In this document: one piece after another, positions 9,014 to 17,825 of the stretch
How the letters are laid out: every line of letters starts with the position of its first letter
Position numbering within the stretch: position 1 is the stretch's first letter
Assembly (NCBI GenBank): GCA_030613055.1
Contig: JAUWMR010000012.1
Coordinates: forward strand, 23,206 to 87,205
Length of the DNA: 64,000 bases
DNA from: Desulfobacteraceae bacterium
GTDB lineage: Bacteria > Desulfobacterota > DSM-4660 > Desulfatiglandales > Desulfatiglandaceae
Direction of reading: 5' to 3'
The notes under the pieces: model-generated
The model's input: only the letters and a program-made list of their open reading frames with translations
What the model was told of the DNA's origin: nothing
Databases searched by the model: none
Position numbers and translations under genes: made by a program

Positions 9014-9877
9014 TTAATATGGTTTTCTCAAAAAGGCCAGCAGTTCATGCCCCTTGCCAGACCATACTGCGGGGCGGTTAAGTAATTCTGAGAATAGCTT
9101 GGCCGCGCGATAACATACGAGCGGGATTTCCCCTTTTTGATAGAAGGAAACCCGGCGTGTTTTTATGTCTTCTACTACAAAACCGGAGCGCTTGGCGATT
9201 TTCTGAATAGAGAGAGGGTTAAAGAAGCTGATGTGTCCACCATGCTCTGCAATACTAAAGTAATCCCAGCGGGCTTTCATGAATCGGACTGTCCAGCTAT
9301 CGGCATTTCCGGTCCTGATGACCAGGAGACCGTTCTTACGCAAAATTCGATGGCATTCTTTCAGCAGGTTCAACGGGTCCTTCAAATGCTCAATAACCTC
9401 AAAAAGCGTTACCACATCAAACGATTCCCGTGGGAGCCGGATATCCTGAAGGAAGCCCTGGTAGACCTTAAGGCCCAGTTTTATTGCCGTTCTAACTGGA
9501 GCCTGTGAAGGCTCCACCCCTTCAGCATTCACCCCCAGGTCACCGGCAGTAGATATAAATGCGCCGCTCGAACAGCCGACATCAAGCAAGCTGATGTCAT
9601 TTCGCTTTTTGCCTGAAAGCCGTTCGATCTTTTTCATCAACTTTTTTGTATGCCTCAAAAGCCTTACAGCCGCCCTGCCGGAAGGCAGTGTCCCTTTGGG
9701 ATCATCGAATTCCTTCATGGAGTTCCAGAATAGCTCTTCACTACACTGGCTCACTAATTGGCCGCAATCCGGGCAGCGTTTCAGCGGTCCTTCCGGGGAG
9801 ACAATGTCTGTCTCCCTGAAACCGGAATGACACCCGGCGGGGCATGCTATGACATAATCGTTACCGGAGTTATTCAT
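9014..9877 (-). CDS. Class I SAM-dependent methyltransferase with N-terminal zinc-ribbon-like segment
   Basis: The chosen start is the ATG at 9877 (AAAGGGA upstream), giving 287 residues. A longer open frame up to 10045 translates repeat DNA and is rejected. The N-terminus reads YVIACPAGCHSG then RCPDCGQL, four cysteines that could bind zinc. The SAM site is LLDVGCSSGAFISTAGDLG, followed by GVEPS, DVVTLFEVIEHLKDP and ILRKNGLLVIRTGN. This layout is common in methyltransferases of polysaccharide clusters. Inverted repeats of about 80 bases flank the gene, suggesting it may have moved or been flipped as a cassette. Acceptor unknown. Confidence 0.85.
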   Translation of the reverse strand: MNNSGNDYVIACPAGCHSGFRETDIVSPEGPLKRCPDCGQLVSQCSEELFWNSMKEFDDPKGTLPSGRAAVRLLRHTKKLMKKIERLSGKKRNDISLLDVGCSSGAFISTAGDLGVNAEGVEPSQAPVRTAIKLGLKVYQGFLQDIRLPRESFDVVTLFEVIEHLKDPLNLLKECHRILRKNGLLVIRTGNADSWTVRFMKARWDYFSIAEHGGHISFFNPLSIQKIAKRSGFVVEDIKTRRVSFYQKGEIPLVCYRAAKLFSELLNRPAVWSGKGHELLAFLRKPY

Positions 9878-9906
9878 GATATCCCTTTGGGAAATACCAC
9901 CTTTAA

Positions 9907-10080
9907 TCAATAACCAGAGGCTTTCTGTCCATAACAGTGCCCTGTATAAAATGAAAGGGCCTTGATCACCACGAAGGACACGAAGAGACAGAGTATAAAA
10001 TATCCAATTTCCAATTATCAATAACCAATGTCCAACAAAAAACACTTAAAACTTGGAAATTGAGCATTCGATATTGGATA
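9907..10080. repeat. Right arm of the inverted repeat plus dispersed repeat copy 2
   Basis: Bases 9907-9985 are the reverse complement of 8922-9001. From about 9968 the sequence is a second direct copy of the ACCACGAAGGACACGAAGAG element at 8772, including the TATCCAATTTCCAATTATC and ACCAATGTCCAAC core, followed by TTGGATATTATC. Confidence 0.78.
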
Positions 10081-10150
10081 TTATCATACAGCAGGTTAGC
10101 GATTAAACCGTATTACATATTTTGTAGCCATGGGCTTTTGCGAACAGGGA

Positions 10151-11065
10151 TCATGGCTTCTTCCGTGCTACGAGAGTTACGTAATCCGAAAGCTCAAACC
10201 TCTGGGTCAAGGATATGGCCGTCCTTGCCAAATAACCGTCGGCTCCGTCCTTAAGGAGATGAGACCAGAATTCGAAAAGGACGGGTTCAAATCCACAGAC
10301 CCTCATCAAGGAAGAAAGGCTTTTTTTGTTAAAAGAGTATATGTGCCATGGAAATCCAAAATGTTTGAAATCGTCCTTTTTAATGCCCTTACGGCATAAA
10401 AGTGACTTGAAGCGGTTGGATATACCTTCATGATTGGGAACGTCAATAAATATATATCCGCCTTCTTGCAACAGGTCACGGCACCGCTTGACCAGCTCAA
10501 CCAGGTTGTAAACATGCTCCAGAACGGCCCATACAACCATTCCTTTGTACCTGTAACCCGGATCGAAATTCTCGAGAAGGCTGTTGTGCAGCGACATCCC
10601 AAATTTTTTACGCCCGATTTCAACAAGCATTTTGCTCGGGTCGATTCCCTCAACATTCAGGCCCTGTTTGGAGGCTTCAAGACAGAAAAGGCCGATACCA
10701 CAACCTACATCAAGGACTCTGTCTTTTTCGGTCAAAAAACGTTTTAAAAGCTGGATTTTCAGTTTTTGTGAAATATAGGACCTGTTCCGGTTATCCTTTT
10801 TCCACGTTTCATATGACCACCCGTCATAAAAGGAAGGGTCAATGAATGCCTCATTCTCATAGATCTTAAGGAGAGATTCTTCAGTGAACCGCGGGGAGGC
10901 GTACATAATACTGCATTCGGGACATTGCCAGATGCCTATCCCAGCAGATTTTCTGAAAATGAGTTTCGGTTCTTTGGGAGGATCACATATGGGACATAAC
11001 ACATTTTCTAATTTCCCTGTAAATTCACCGCATTTAATATATCTATCATCACTGGACTCTGTCAT
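10151..11065 (-). CDS. Class I SAM-dependent methyltransferase with zinc-ribbon N-terminus
   Basis: A 304-residue protein. Cysteine pairs CPIC and CPEC at about residues 21-55 form a probable zinc ribbon, as in many methyltransferases of glycan or RiPP clusters. The SAM-binding motif is VLDVGCGIGLFCLEA, then VEGIDPS, a VVWAVLEHV segment and LLQEGGYIFIDVPN. It is the last gene of a minus-strand run after the O-antigen ligase gene, five bases away, so it is very likely in the same transcript and modifies the same polysaccharide. The acceptor cannot be read from sequence. Confidence 0.86.
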   Translation of the reverse strand: MTESSDDRYIKCGEFTGKLENVLCPICDPPKEPKLIFRKSAGIGIWQCPECSIMYASPRFTEESLLKIYENEAFIDPSFYDGWSYETWKKDNRNRSYISQKLKIQLLKRFLTEKDRVLDVGCGIGLFCLEASKQGLNVEGIDPSKMLVEIGRKKFGMSLHNSLLENFDPGYRYKGMVVWAVLEHVYNLVELVKRCRDLLQEGGYIFIDVPNHEGISNRFKSLLCRKGIKKDDFKHFGFPWHIYSFNKKSLSSLMRVCGFEPVLFEFWSHLLKDGADGYLARTAISLTQRFELSDYVTLVARKKP

Positions 11066-11070
11066 TTTCT

Positions 11071-12324
11071 TTATTCATCCTTAAATGTGACGGAAGAAAA
11101 TCCCTGTTGGAGCCCGGTTACGAGAGCGAGAAGCATGAGCGTACCGGCATCCAGGATTTGAGTATCCACAAATCCGCTGATAAAAATAACAAGGGCTGTT
11201 GACAGGACAAAAAAGCCCAACGGAGTCTGCCTTTTTCTCCAGCCGTTTTTTATCATTTCCGCGAAAAACCACAAAAGGACAATAAGGCCAATAACACCAA
11301 AACTTACCGCCATATACAGAAAGGAATTATGGGGGTGTGAAATAGCGGGCCACTCCGGTTTCCCTCTTTCTTTCATCACAGTCTGGTATCCACCTGTCCC
11401 GACACCAAAGAGGGGGTTATCAAGGAAAATGTGTACAGCACCGTACCACATGTAGAATCTGTCTTGATGTTCAGAGTACTCTTTGCCCCAGGCCGAGCTT
11501 GCGTCTGCGTTCCAATGATATACCAGCTCTGATTTTGTCTTGGATATGCGTTTCCTGACGGTTGGGGAAAGACACATCATCCCAAATATCAACACGCAAA
11601 CAAGGAGAATCTTAAAAGGAGCAAATCCAGGAAAAAGATTGCGGACAATTAAAGGGGATACAAGGACAAAGGTGAAGAAACCGACTCTTCCTTCAAGAAT
11701 TATCAAATGAAAGAGGTAGCCTGTTATAAGTATTAATAAGAGAATCTGCGTTTTTCTTTTTTTTGCTTCTCTGAAATAGTATGAGGAGATGAGTATTCCT
11801 AATATCAAATATATGGATAGCGTGCTGTACCCCAGGCCGAACCCGTAATAATAATAAGAATCATAGAACCTGGTTGCAGGCACCAATCCGGCAAGCTGCA
11901 ATATGGCCGCTAAGACGTTGACGGCCAATCCTAAGAGAAACGCCTGGATTAGCCTTTCGGATGAATGAATTCGAAAAGAAATGGAGGCCACCACAATGCA
12001 GTAAATCCAGTAGTGTGTTTTCTGGGCAAACTTGATGCCAAGACCTGCCGGATCAGGTGTGTACAAAAGCCCGATCCATGGCAGTGCAATGAAAAACAGG
12101 ACGGGCAAAAACCAGGTTTTTCTTGCCAAATCACGGCATGATCGTATTGCCTCGCCTGACAGAAGCCAGATCAGAGCAGCAATCACCCCACATAAGGTTG
12201 GAGGGGATGTGCCTAAAGGTATTGAAAAAAAAGCGGCCTGGACGACATAAAATACCAGATCATTTGCCTGAATTCCTTTACTTTTGTACCAGGCCATTGG
12301 AACAGAAATATTCATTTGACTCAA
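11071..12324 (-). CDS. O-antigen ligase / polymerase-like membrane protein (Wzy_C domain)
   Basis: This 417-residue hydrophobic protein has about 10-12 membrane segments and the large loop of WaaL/Wzy_C proteins with GVGTGGYQTVMKERG and the following HPHNSFLYMAVSFGVIGL, the H-N-x-x-L motif typical of the family. WaaL joins undecaprenyl-linked O-antigen to lipid A core on the periplasmic face. The listed start is TTG at 12324; an ATG at 12315 is equally possible. Either way it overlaps the end of the glycosyltransferase gene by about 40 bases, which indicates translational coupling. Ligase and polymerase members are hard to tell apart by sequence. Confidence 0.86.
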   Translation of the reverse strand: MSQMNISVPMAWYKSKGIQANDLVFYVVQAAFFSIPLGTSPPTLCGVIAALIWLLSGEAIRSCRDLARKTWFLPVLFFIALPWIGLLYTPDPAGLGIKFAQKTHYWIYCIVVASISFRIHSSERLIQAFLLGLAVNVLAAILQLAGLVPATRFYDSYYYYGFGLGYSTLSIYLILGILISSYYFREAKKRKTQILLLILITGYLFHLIILEGRVGFFTFVLVSPLIVRNLFPGFAPFKILLVCVLIFGMMCLSPTVRKRISKTKSELVYHWNADASSAWGKEYSEHQDRFYMWYGAVHIFLDNPLFGVGTGGYQTVMKERGKPEWPAISHPHNSFLYMAVSFGVIGLIVLLWFFAEMIKNGWRKRQTPLGFFVLSTALVIFISGFVDTQILDAGTLMLLALVTGLQQGFSSVTFKDE

Positions 12325-13066
12325 TTGTCTTTTTTAGGAGTTGATCATTACGGCTAAGTTGCGCCCTATTGTTCTCTTTATGCCACAGATGAAAACATAT
12401 AGCCATAAACCGGTGTTCCTTTCTCTTCAGGCCGTATTTAAAGAACCGGACAGCGAGTTCGGAATCCTCTCGACCCCAGCCCGCAAAATCCTGGTTAAAG
12501 CCGTTAACAGCCACTATGTCGTTTTTATAAAAACCCATGTTACAGCTTTTAATCCCGCTCAATCTGGTTGAAACTGAGGCAGGAAATCCGGGCAGTCGAA
12601 TCAGATGATGGGCATTTGATATGTCCCCTGATAACAAATATTTTAAGAGCATTGAAATTGTATTTGCATGTTCATGAGAAAAACGAGGAGAAAGCCTTTT
12701 GCTTATCAGGACCCTTTTTCCTTGAATAAAAAAGCCATGCTCTGCCAGTGCGATATGATCTTCAATAAAATGACGGGTCGGCATACAGTCTCCATCTAAT
12801 AGAATGATATATTCACCCGTTGTTTTTTCTATAGCATTATTTCTGATCCATCCGGCCCTGAATCCCCGGTCTTCCTGCCATACATGGCATAGCCTGAACC
12901 GTGTATTAGATAGAAACCTTTCTATCAATTCTGACGTTTGGGGGCCGGAGCCGTCATCGGCGATGATCACTTCATCAGGCAGTCGGGTCTGATCCTGGAG
13001 TGACCCCATAATCTTTTTCAAGGCGTCTGGTCGGTTATATGTGGTGACAATTACTGACGTCTTCAT
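12278..13066 (-). CDS. Family 2 glycosyltransferase with C-terminal galactosyltransferase-type segment
   Basis: This 262-residue protein begins KTSVIVTTYNRPDALKKIM and carries EVIIADDGSG and ILLDGDCMP, the GT-A nucleotide-sugar and metal (DxD) sites. The later GFNQDFAGWGREDSELAVRF segment is the Glyco_transf_7C motif, with the probable catalytic acid in GREDSE. It is the first gene of the minus-strand run that continues into the ligase and methyltransferase. It most likely adds a hexose or N-acetylhexosamine to the O-chain or core. Donor and acceptor remain unknown. Confidence 0.88.
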   Translation of the reverse strand: MKTSVIVTTYNRPDALKKIMGSLQDQTRLPDEVIIADDGSGPQTSELIERFLSNTRFRLCHVWQEDRGFRAGWIRNNAIEKTTGEYIILLDGDCMPTRHFIEDHIALAEHGFFIQGKRVLISKRLSPRFSHEHANTISMLLKYLLSGDISNAHHLIRLPGFPASVSTRLSGIKSCNMGFYKNDIVAVNGFNQDFAGWGREDSELAVRFFKYGLKRKEHRFMAICFHLWHKENNRAQLSRNDQLLKKTIESNEYFCSNGLVQK

Positions 13067-14043
13067 GTTAAAGCTTTATTTTTTTGTGGTTGAACATTTG
13101 CCGTAAGAAAACCCGCTATTCATAAATCCTATATTAATAACTAACAGAATTTATTATGAATTAAGGGAGAATAGGGAAAATTCATTTACGTGTCAAGGCA
13201 AAACATATCTCCTGGCTGCTGAGGATGAATGGCGGAACGCTCAAATCGAATGAGAATTCCACGACGGCCTTGTCCTTCAACGCCTCACGAGATACCCTGG
13301 AAAGCAGGATGCCTGTTTTGGCAAGATGTTTCAAGATGCTCCGCAGTATGATATGAGTATCTTTCATTTGCCCAGCCTGATACTTTTATTACCACAGCCT
13401 GGATCGGCATCTCAACTAATAAGGTTTCAGTTGAACGTGGCGATCATCCATGGGAAAAATTTTCTTGCATCTGAAAAAGGCTGTTCATAAAATAAAACAT
13501 TATTTATTACCATGCAGGTATTTCTTTTTAGACAGGATAACAGGATACACATGATCTTAATCCAGTTGATCGAAAATAGGAAATGCCTAAAGTGAGAAGA
13601 TACAAGGCCACTATTTTAGCTCACTTTGGGCACTTTAAACTTTAACAGTCTCGTAAAAAGTCAAAATCACGTCACTCCCGCCCCGCATCAAGTGCGGGAT
13701 AAACTACAGCGGGAGTCCATAATTATCTGAAATCACTGGATTCCTGCTTTCGCAGGAATGACAGATAAGGGAAAATCCGACTTTTTACGAGTTCATCAAC
13801 TTTAACTCACTCACACTAATCAACAACTTGTTGCAACGCGAAAACCTGTAGGTCTATTTTTTAGTTTTGGAGAGAGAAAGGTTGAAGATAAATATAAAGT
13901 AAAGGATTCAAATTGAGAGATCAACAAGATAAGAAAAACTATCCTGTTCTTCCTGTTAATCCTGTCAAGAAGAACTGAAGTGATAAACATTTTTTTAGAA
14001 AATTCGTGATATACTGATTGGAAAGACAAAAGGAGATCTTGTC
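13067..14043. other. Long intergenic region with repeats; no secure gene
   Basis: Nearly 1 kb without a convincing gene. A 61-codon frame at 13182-13367 (minus) has no recognisable family or ribosome site. The region holds a palindromic repeat element (13650-13791, listed separately), GACAGGATAACAGGAT near 13535 and its relative CCTGTTAATCCTGTCAAG near 13954, the latter a family also seen near 42664-42735. The right end must hold the promoter of the heat-shock gene (GATATACTGAT near 14010 is a possible -10 element). Confidence 0.5.
13650..13791. repeat. MITE-like palindromic element, copy 1
   Basis: Ends are perfect 13-base inverted repeats (CTCGTAAAAAGTC at 13650-13662 and GACTTTTTACGAG at 13779-13791). 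Inside are imperfect palindromes of the TCACTCCCGC ... GCGGGAGT and GGATTCCTGCTTTCGCAGGAA type. A sister copy lies at 22428-22553. Confidence 0.8.
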
Positions 14044-14490
14044 ATGACCAAATTAACTCTGTGGAAAAACCAGGAGATGAGTAAGTTAAGAAAGGACATG
14101 GACAATCTTTTCTCCCGGTTGTGGTCCAGTTTTGGGGTGTCTGTCTTTCCCGGTGAAAGGGCCGGAGCGCCCTATATAGATCTATCTGAAGCTGAAGATA
14201 CACTTACGGTTAAGGTCGAGCTTCCGGGGATAAATCCCGAGGATATGAATATTTCCGTTGAAAATGACGTATTGACGATAAGTGGTGAGAAGTATGATGA
14301 AAACATTGAGGGAAACGGATACTACCACAGGGTTGAAAGGAGATTCGGCTCATTTTCGCGTGCTGTTCGACTGCCCTGCAGGGTAAAAGTTGAGGAAATC
14401 AAGGCCACATATAAGAAGGGCATTTTGTATATCGTGATGCCTAAATGCAAACCTGAAGAGCCCCGTAGCATAAAGGTTGAAGTCACATAA
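14044..14490 (+). CDS. Small heat-shock protein, Hsp20/alpha-crystallin family
   Basis: This 148-residue ATP-independent chaperone holds unfolding proteins for refolding. The alpha-crystallin domain spans about residues 40-140: APYIDLSEAEDTLTVKVELPGI, DVLTISGEK, then RRFGSFSRAVRLP and the closing GILYIVMPK. The N-terminal arm includes a FSRLWSSFG segment usual for the family. AAAAGGAGATCTTGTC precedes the ATG. It is 42 bases upstream of the Lon-like protease gene in the same direction, so the two probably form a protein-quality-control operon. Confidence 0.94.
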   Translation: MTKLTLWKNQEMSKLRKDMDNLFSRLWSSFGVSVFPGERAGAPYIDLSEAEDTLTVKVELPGINPEDMNISVENDVLTISGEKYDENIEGNGYYHRVERRFGSFSRAVRLPCRVKVEEIKATYKKGILYIVMPKCKPEEPRSIKVEVT

Positions 14491-14532
14491 AGCGAGGAAA
14501 TTGAGATAACATATATAACAGGGAGGTCATGG

Positions 14533-17019
14533 ATGCCCGCGAAGAAATCATATAACGAGATTCCAGTAAAAAAACTCAGATGGCGGCTTTCCCCTACCAG
14601 CCTGCCCTTTAAAACCACTGATGAGCTTAAGCCTTTAAAGGCAATCATCGGGCAAGACAGAGGTGTTGAGGCATTCCGTTTTGGGATGGGCATGGAGAAA
14701 CAGGGTTACAATGTATTTGTCACAGGAATGGCAGGAACCGGCAGGATGGCTACGGTTAAAAAGTTGATAAAGGAGATATCCAAAAATGATCGAATCCCGG
14801 ATGATCTTTGCTATGTCAATAATTATGAAAACCCGGAATCCCCTTTTCTTATTCGCTTAAAAAAGGGAAACGGAATCGCGTTCAAAAAGGCCGTACATGA
14901 CCTTGTTGAGACCTTGAAGAAAAAGATCCCGCAGATTTTCGAAAGCCAGGAATACATAAGTGCAAAAAAGGAAGTTATGCAGGCATACGAAGCCCAGGGA
15001 AAGAGTTTTTTCAAGATTCTTGACCAGAAGGTAAAGGAACAAGGATTCACTCTGGTAGACATTCAAATGGGGCAGGTCAAGCGGCCGGAAGTGATGCCCC
15101 TTGTTGATGGGAACCCTGTTAATATTGATCAGCTTGAGGAGATGGTGGAAAAAGAGAGATTCCCAAAAGAGGAATATGAAAAGCTAAAAGAAAAACAGGC
15201 GAAACTGAGAGAGCAGATTGATACGATTTTTCTTGATCTCAGGGACCTTCAAAAAGAAGTACAGGAAAAGATAGAGAAAATGGACCGTGTGATGTTCATT
15301 GAAACCGCGTCTCAACTGGCAGTGCCCCTGACAAAAAAATTCAAGAGCGAACCGGTAAGGAAGTACATTAGTGCGATGCTGGAAGATATGGCGGGCAACC
15401 TGGATATTTTCAGGCCCCAGTCCCAGCCGGCCATACCGGGGATGTTAACCCTGCTGCCGGAGGGCGATCGTTTTCAGCCATATCAGGTCAATCTTCTTGT
15501 GGACAACAAGGATCAGAAGGGGCCGCCGGTTATCGTTGAAACGTATCCCACCTATCGAAACCTTTTCGGGGCCATTGAACGGGTTGTTGACCGGAGCGGG
15601 ATATGGCGGACAGATTTCAGCAAGATCAAAGCGGGCTCACTAATCAAGGCCAACGGCGGTTACCTGGTTATTAATCTTATAGATGCTATTGTGGAACCGG
15701 GTGTATGGCGGGCTCTCAAGCGGGCCTTGAAAAGCGAAAAACTCGAGATCGAGACCTACGACCCTTTTTATCTGTTCACTACGAGCGGGCTGAAGCCTGA
15801 ACCGATTGATCTGGACGTCAAGGTGGTTGTTGTCTCCGATCCATACCTTTATCATTTACTTCAGGCTTTTGATGAAGATGTCAAAAAAATATTCAAGGTA
15901 AGGGCTGACTTTGATACTTCAATGAAGAAAAATGAAAATAACATTCAGCAGTATGCTGAATTTATCAGGATGAAAACAAAAGAAGACAAAATAAGACCTC
16001 TTGACAGGACTGCCGTGGCTGCCTTAGTGGAGGAGGCGGTGCGTATGACCGGAAGGCAGGAAAAGATATCAACCAGTTTCCCGGACATCACTGATCTGTT
16101 GCGTGAAGCAGATTTCTGGGCCGGTCAGGAAAAGGAACCTACGATACAGGAAAGCCATGTGGATAAGGCCATAGAGTCCAGGATATACAGATCCAAAATG
16201 ATTGAGGAACATATTCAGGAAATGATTGACCGGGGGACTTTGATGATTGATGTGGAAGGCGAAGTATTGGGGCAGGTAAATGGCATGGCCATTTACAATC
16301 TTGGTGATTATATGTTCGGTAAGCCCTCCAGGATTACAGCCTCCACCTCTATGGGCCGTGCAGGAATTATAAACATTGAGCGAGAATCAGATATGTCGGG
16401 CAACACCCACAATAAAGGCGTCCTTATCTTAAGCGGGTACCTTAGAGAAAAATATGCCCAGGACAAACCGCTGACAATAAGCGCCAGCATTGCCTTTGAA
16501 CAGTCCTACGGCGGGGTGGATGGGGACAGTGCCTCATCCACTGAAATCTACGCGTTACTGTCCAGCCTGTCGAAAGCCCCTATCAGGCAATATATTGCTG
16601 TTACAGGTTCGGTCAATCAAAAAGGAGAAATACAGGCCATAGGTGGTGTTAATCAGAAGATCGAGGGATTCTATGATTGTTGCCGGGTGAAGAAGCTTAC
16701 TAAGAAACAGGGTGTTATGATCCCTGAGAGCAATGTCAAAGACCTGATGCTTCGCAAGGATGTTGTAAGGGCTGTGAAAAAAGGCCAGTTCCATGTCTAT
16801 CCGGTGAAAACTATTGATGAAGGCATTGAAATTCTCACAGGGAAAAAGGCAGGAGAAAGAAAGGCGGACGGTAGTTTTCCAAAAGGAACGATCAATTATT
16901 TAGTGGATCAAAAACTAAGGGAATTAGCTGAGGGCCTTAAGAAATTCGGAGACAAGGAAAATAATAAGAAGAAAAAGGCAAGGACAAGGAAAAAAAGTGC
17001 GGCCAAGAAAAAAAATTAA
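14533..17019 (+). CDS. Lon-related serine protease with degenerate P-loop (COG1067 type)
   Basis: This 828-residue protein has a C-terminal S16 protease domain with the Ser-Lys dyad: S666 in GDSASS and K709 in IGGVNQK, 43 residues apart as in classical Lon. The AAA-like N-terminal half reads VTGMAGTGRMATVKKL, where the usual lysine of the P-loop is arginine, and the presumed Walker B strand (GGYLVINLIDAI) lacks the normal Asp-Glu. A coiled-coil insertion lies at about residues 120-260. The tail from about 800 is lysine-rich. It matches the Lon-related proteins that cleave unfolded protein with weak or no ATPase activity. It follows hsp20 at 42 bases. Confidence 0.9.
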   Translation: MPAKKSYNEIPVKKLRWRLSPTSLPFKTTDELKPLKAIIGQDRGVEAFRFGMGMEKQGYNVFVTGMAGTGRMATVKKLIKEISKNDRIPDDLCYVNNYENPESPFLIRLKKGNGIAFKKAVHDLVETLKKKIPQIFESQEYISAKKEVMQAYEAQGKSFFKILDQKVKEQGFTLVDIQMGQVKRPEVMPLVDGNPVNIDQLEEMVEKERFPKEEYEKLKEKQAKLREQIDTIFLDLRDLQKEVQEKIEKMDRVMFIETASQLAVPLTKKFKSEPVRKYISAMLEDMAGNLDIFRPQSQPAIPGMLTLLPEGDRFQPYQVNLLVDNKDQKGPPVIVETYPTYRNLFGAIERVVDRSGIWRTDFSKIKAGSLIKANGGYLVINLIDAIVEPGVWRALKRALKSEKLEIETYDPFYLFTTSGLKPEPIDLDVKVVVVSDPYLYHLLQAFDEDVKKIFKVRADFDTSMKKNENNIQQYAEFIRMKTKEDKIRPLDRTAVAALVEEAVRMTGRQEKISTSFPDITDLLREADFWAGQEKEPTIQESHVDKAIESRIYRSKMIEEHIQEMIDRGTLMIDVEGEVLGQVNGMAIYNLGDYMFGKPSRITASTSMGRAGIINIERESDMSGNTHNKGVLILSGYLREKYAQDKPLTISASIAFEQSYGGVDGDSASSTEIYALLSSLSKAPIRQYIAVTGSVNQKGEIQAIGGVNQKIEGFYDCCRVKKLTKKQGVMIPESNVKDLMLRKDVVRAVKKGQFHVYPVKTIDEGIEILTGKKAGERKADGSFPKGTINYLVDQKLRELAEGLKKFGDKENNKKKKARTRKKSAAKKKN

Positions 17020-17031
17020 AAACCCCTTTTG

Positions 17032-17547
17032 ATGAACATAAGACAACCACTTCTTTCAAGTCCTATAGAAGAAAAGATTGCCTGGGCCGAAAATTGCTAT
17101 GAGAAATATGGCAGGCGGCTTTTTGAAGACAGGACCATTACTGATCTTTTAGCAAGGTTACAAAGGGCCATTCAGGGCTCCCGTAAGGAGATGACAGCGG
17201 CGGGGATTGTCGATTTGTGCAGGGAATGCGAGCTGAACGAAGGCGGATCATGCTGCGGCGCCGGGCTGGAAAATAAATACGATGGATGGCTTCTTCTGAT
17301 TAATCTCCTCTTAAACGTAAGACTTCCGGAGAAAAGGCATGACCCTAAGAGCTGTTTTTTCTTGGGAAATACAGGGTGTATGCTTCAAGCCCGTCATGTG
17401 ATCTGCGTCAATTACGTCTGCAAAAAAATTACAGACCGCATTGATCCCGAGGCAATTAAGGCACTGCGTGAAAAGGAGGGGGAGGAGCTGAACGCTCTGT
17501 TCCTCCTGCATGAACGGATCAAGGGCGTCAGCCGGCACTGGAAATAG
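17032..17547 (+). CDS. Cysteine-rich protein of unknown function, possible metal binder
   Basis: It starts 12 bases after the protease stop; the frame opens with TTG-ATG and I use the ATG at 17032 (171 residues). Cysteines cluster as CRECELNEGGSCCGAG (about 63-78), then KSCFFLGNTGCM and VICVNYVCKK (about 107-128), a spacing reminiscent of YkgJ-type Fe/Zn-chelating proteins. No catalytic motif is visible. Tight linkage to hsp20 and the Lon-like protease suggests co-expression under protein stress. The YkgJ comparison is tentative. Confidence 0.68.
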   Translation: MNIRQPLLSSPIEEKIAWAENCYEKYGRRLFEDRTITDLLARLQRAIQGSRKEMTAAGIVDLCRECELNEGGSCCGAGLENKYDGWLLLINLLLNVRLPEKRHDPKSCFFLGNTGCMLQARHVICVNYVCKKITDRIDPEAIKALREKEGEELNALFLLHERIKGVSRHWK

Positions 17548-17619
17548 CCTTAGCTGATTTCTTTGAAGATGTTGGAAAGGCATGGAGGGGATATGGGGAA
17601 TCTATCGGAAAGACTGAAT

Positions 17620-17710
17620 TTTTTGACAGGATTAATCCCGCCAAGGCGGGACACAAGTGCCTAAAGTGATCTAAAGTGCCTAATCCCGCCACGGCGGGAC
17701 TAAAGTTAAT
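17620..17710. repeat. Short palindromic repeats
   Basis: Two copies of a TAATCCCGCC-(A)-GGCGGGAC palindrome lie at about 17633-17652 and 17681-17701, separated by a doubled CTAAAGTG. The first is joined to a GACAGGATTAA fragment of the dispersed GACAGGAT family. Confidence 0.6.
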
Positions 17711-17825
17711 GAATTCTGATATTTTTAAAAAAAATTACTCTATTACACCAATTAGCCAGAAAGAGGGGGCAAAGCAAGGCCACGTCCTCCCCCGCATAGC
17801 GGGATCTTCGATGGGCGTGGATTCT

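Noticed and set aside
9878..10045. N-terminal extension of the methyltransferase frame
   Set aside because: It translates the dispersed repeat; the ATG at 9877 has a proper ribosome site and family-like start.
13182..13367. 61-codon minus-strand frame in the 13-14 kb gap
   Set aside because: No ribosome site, family or conserved pattern; kept only as a note.
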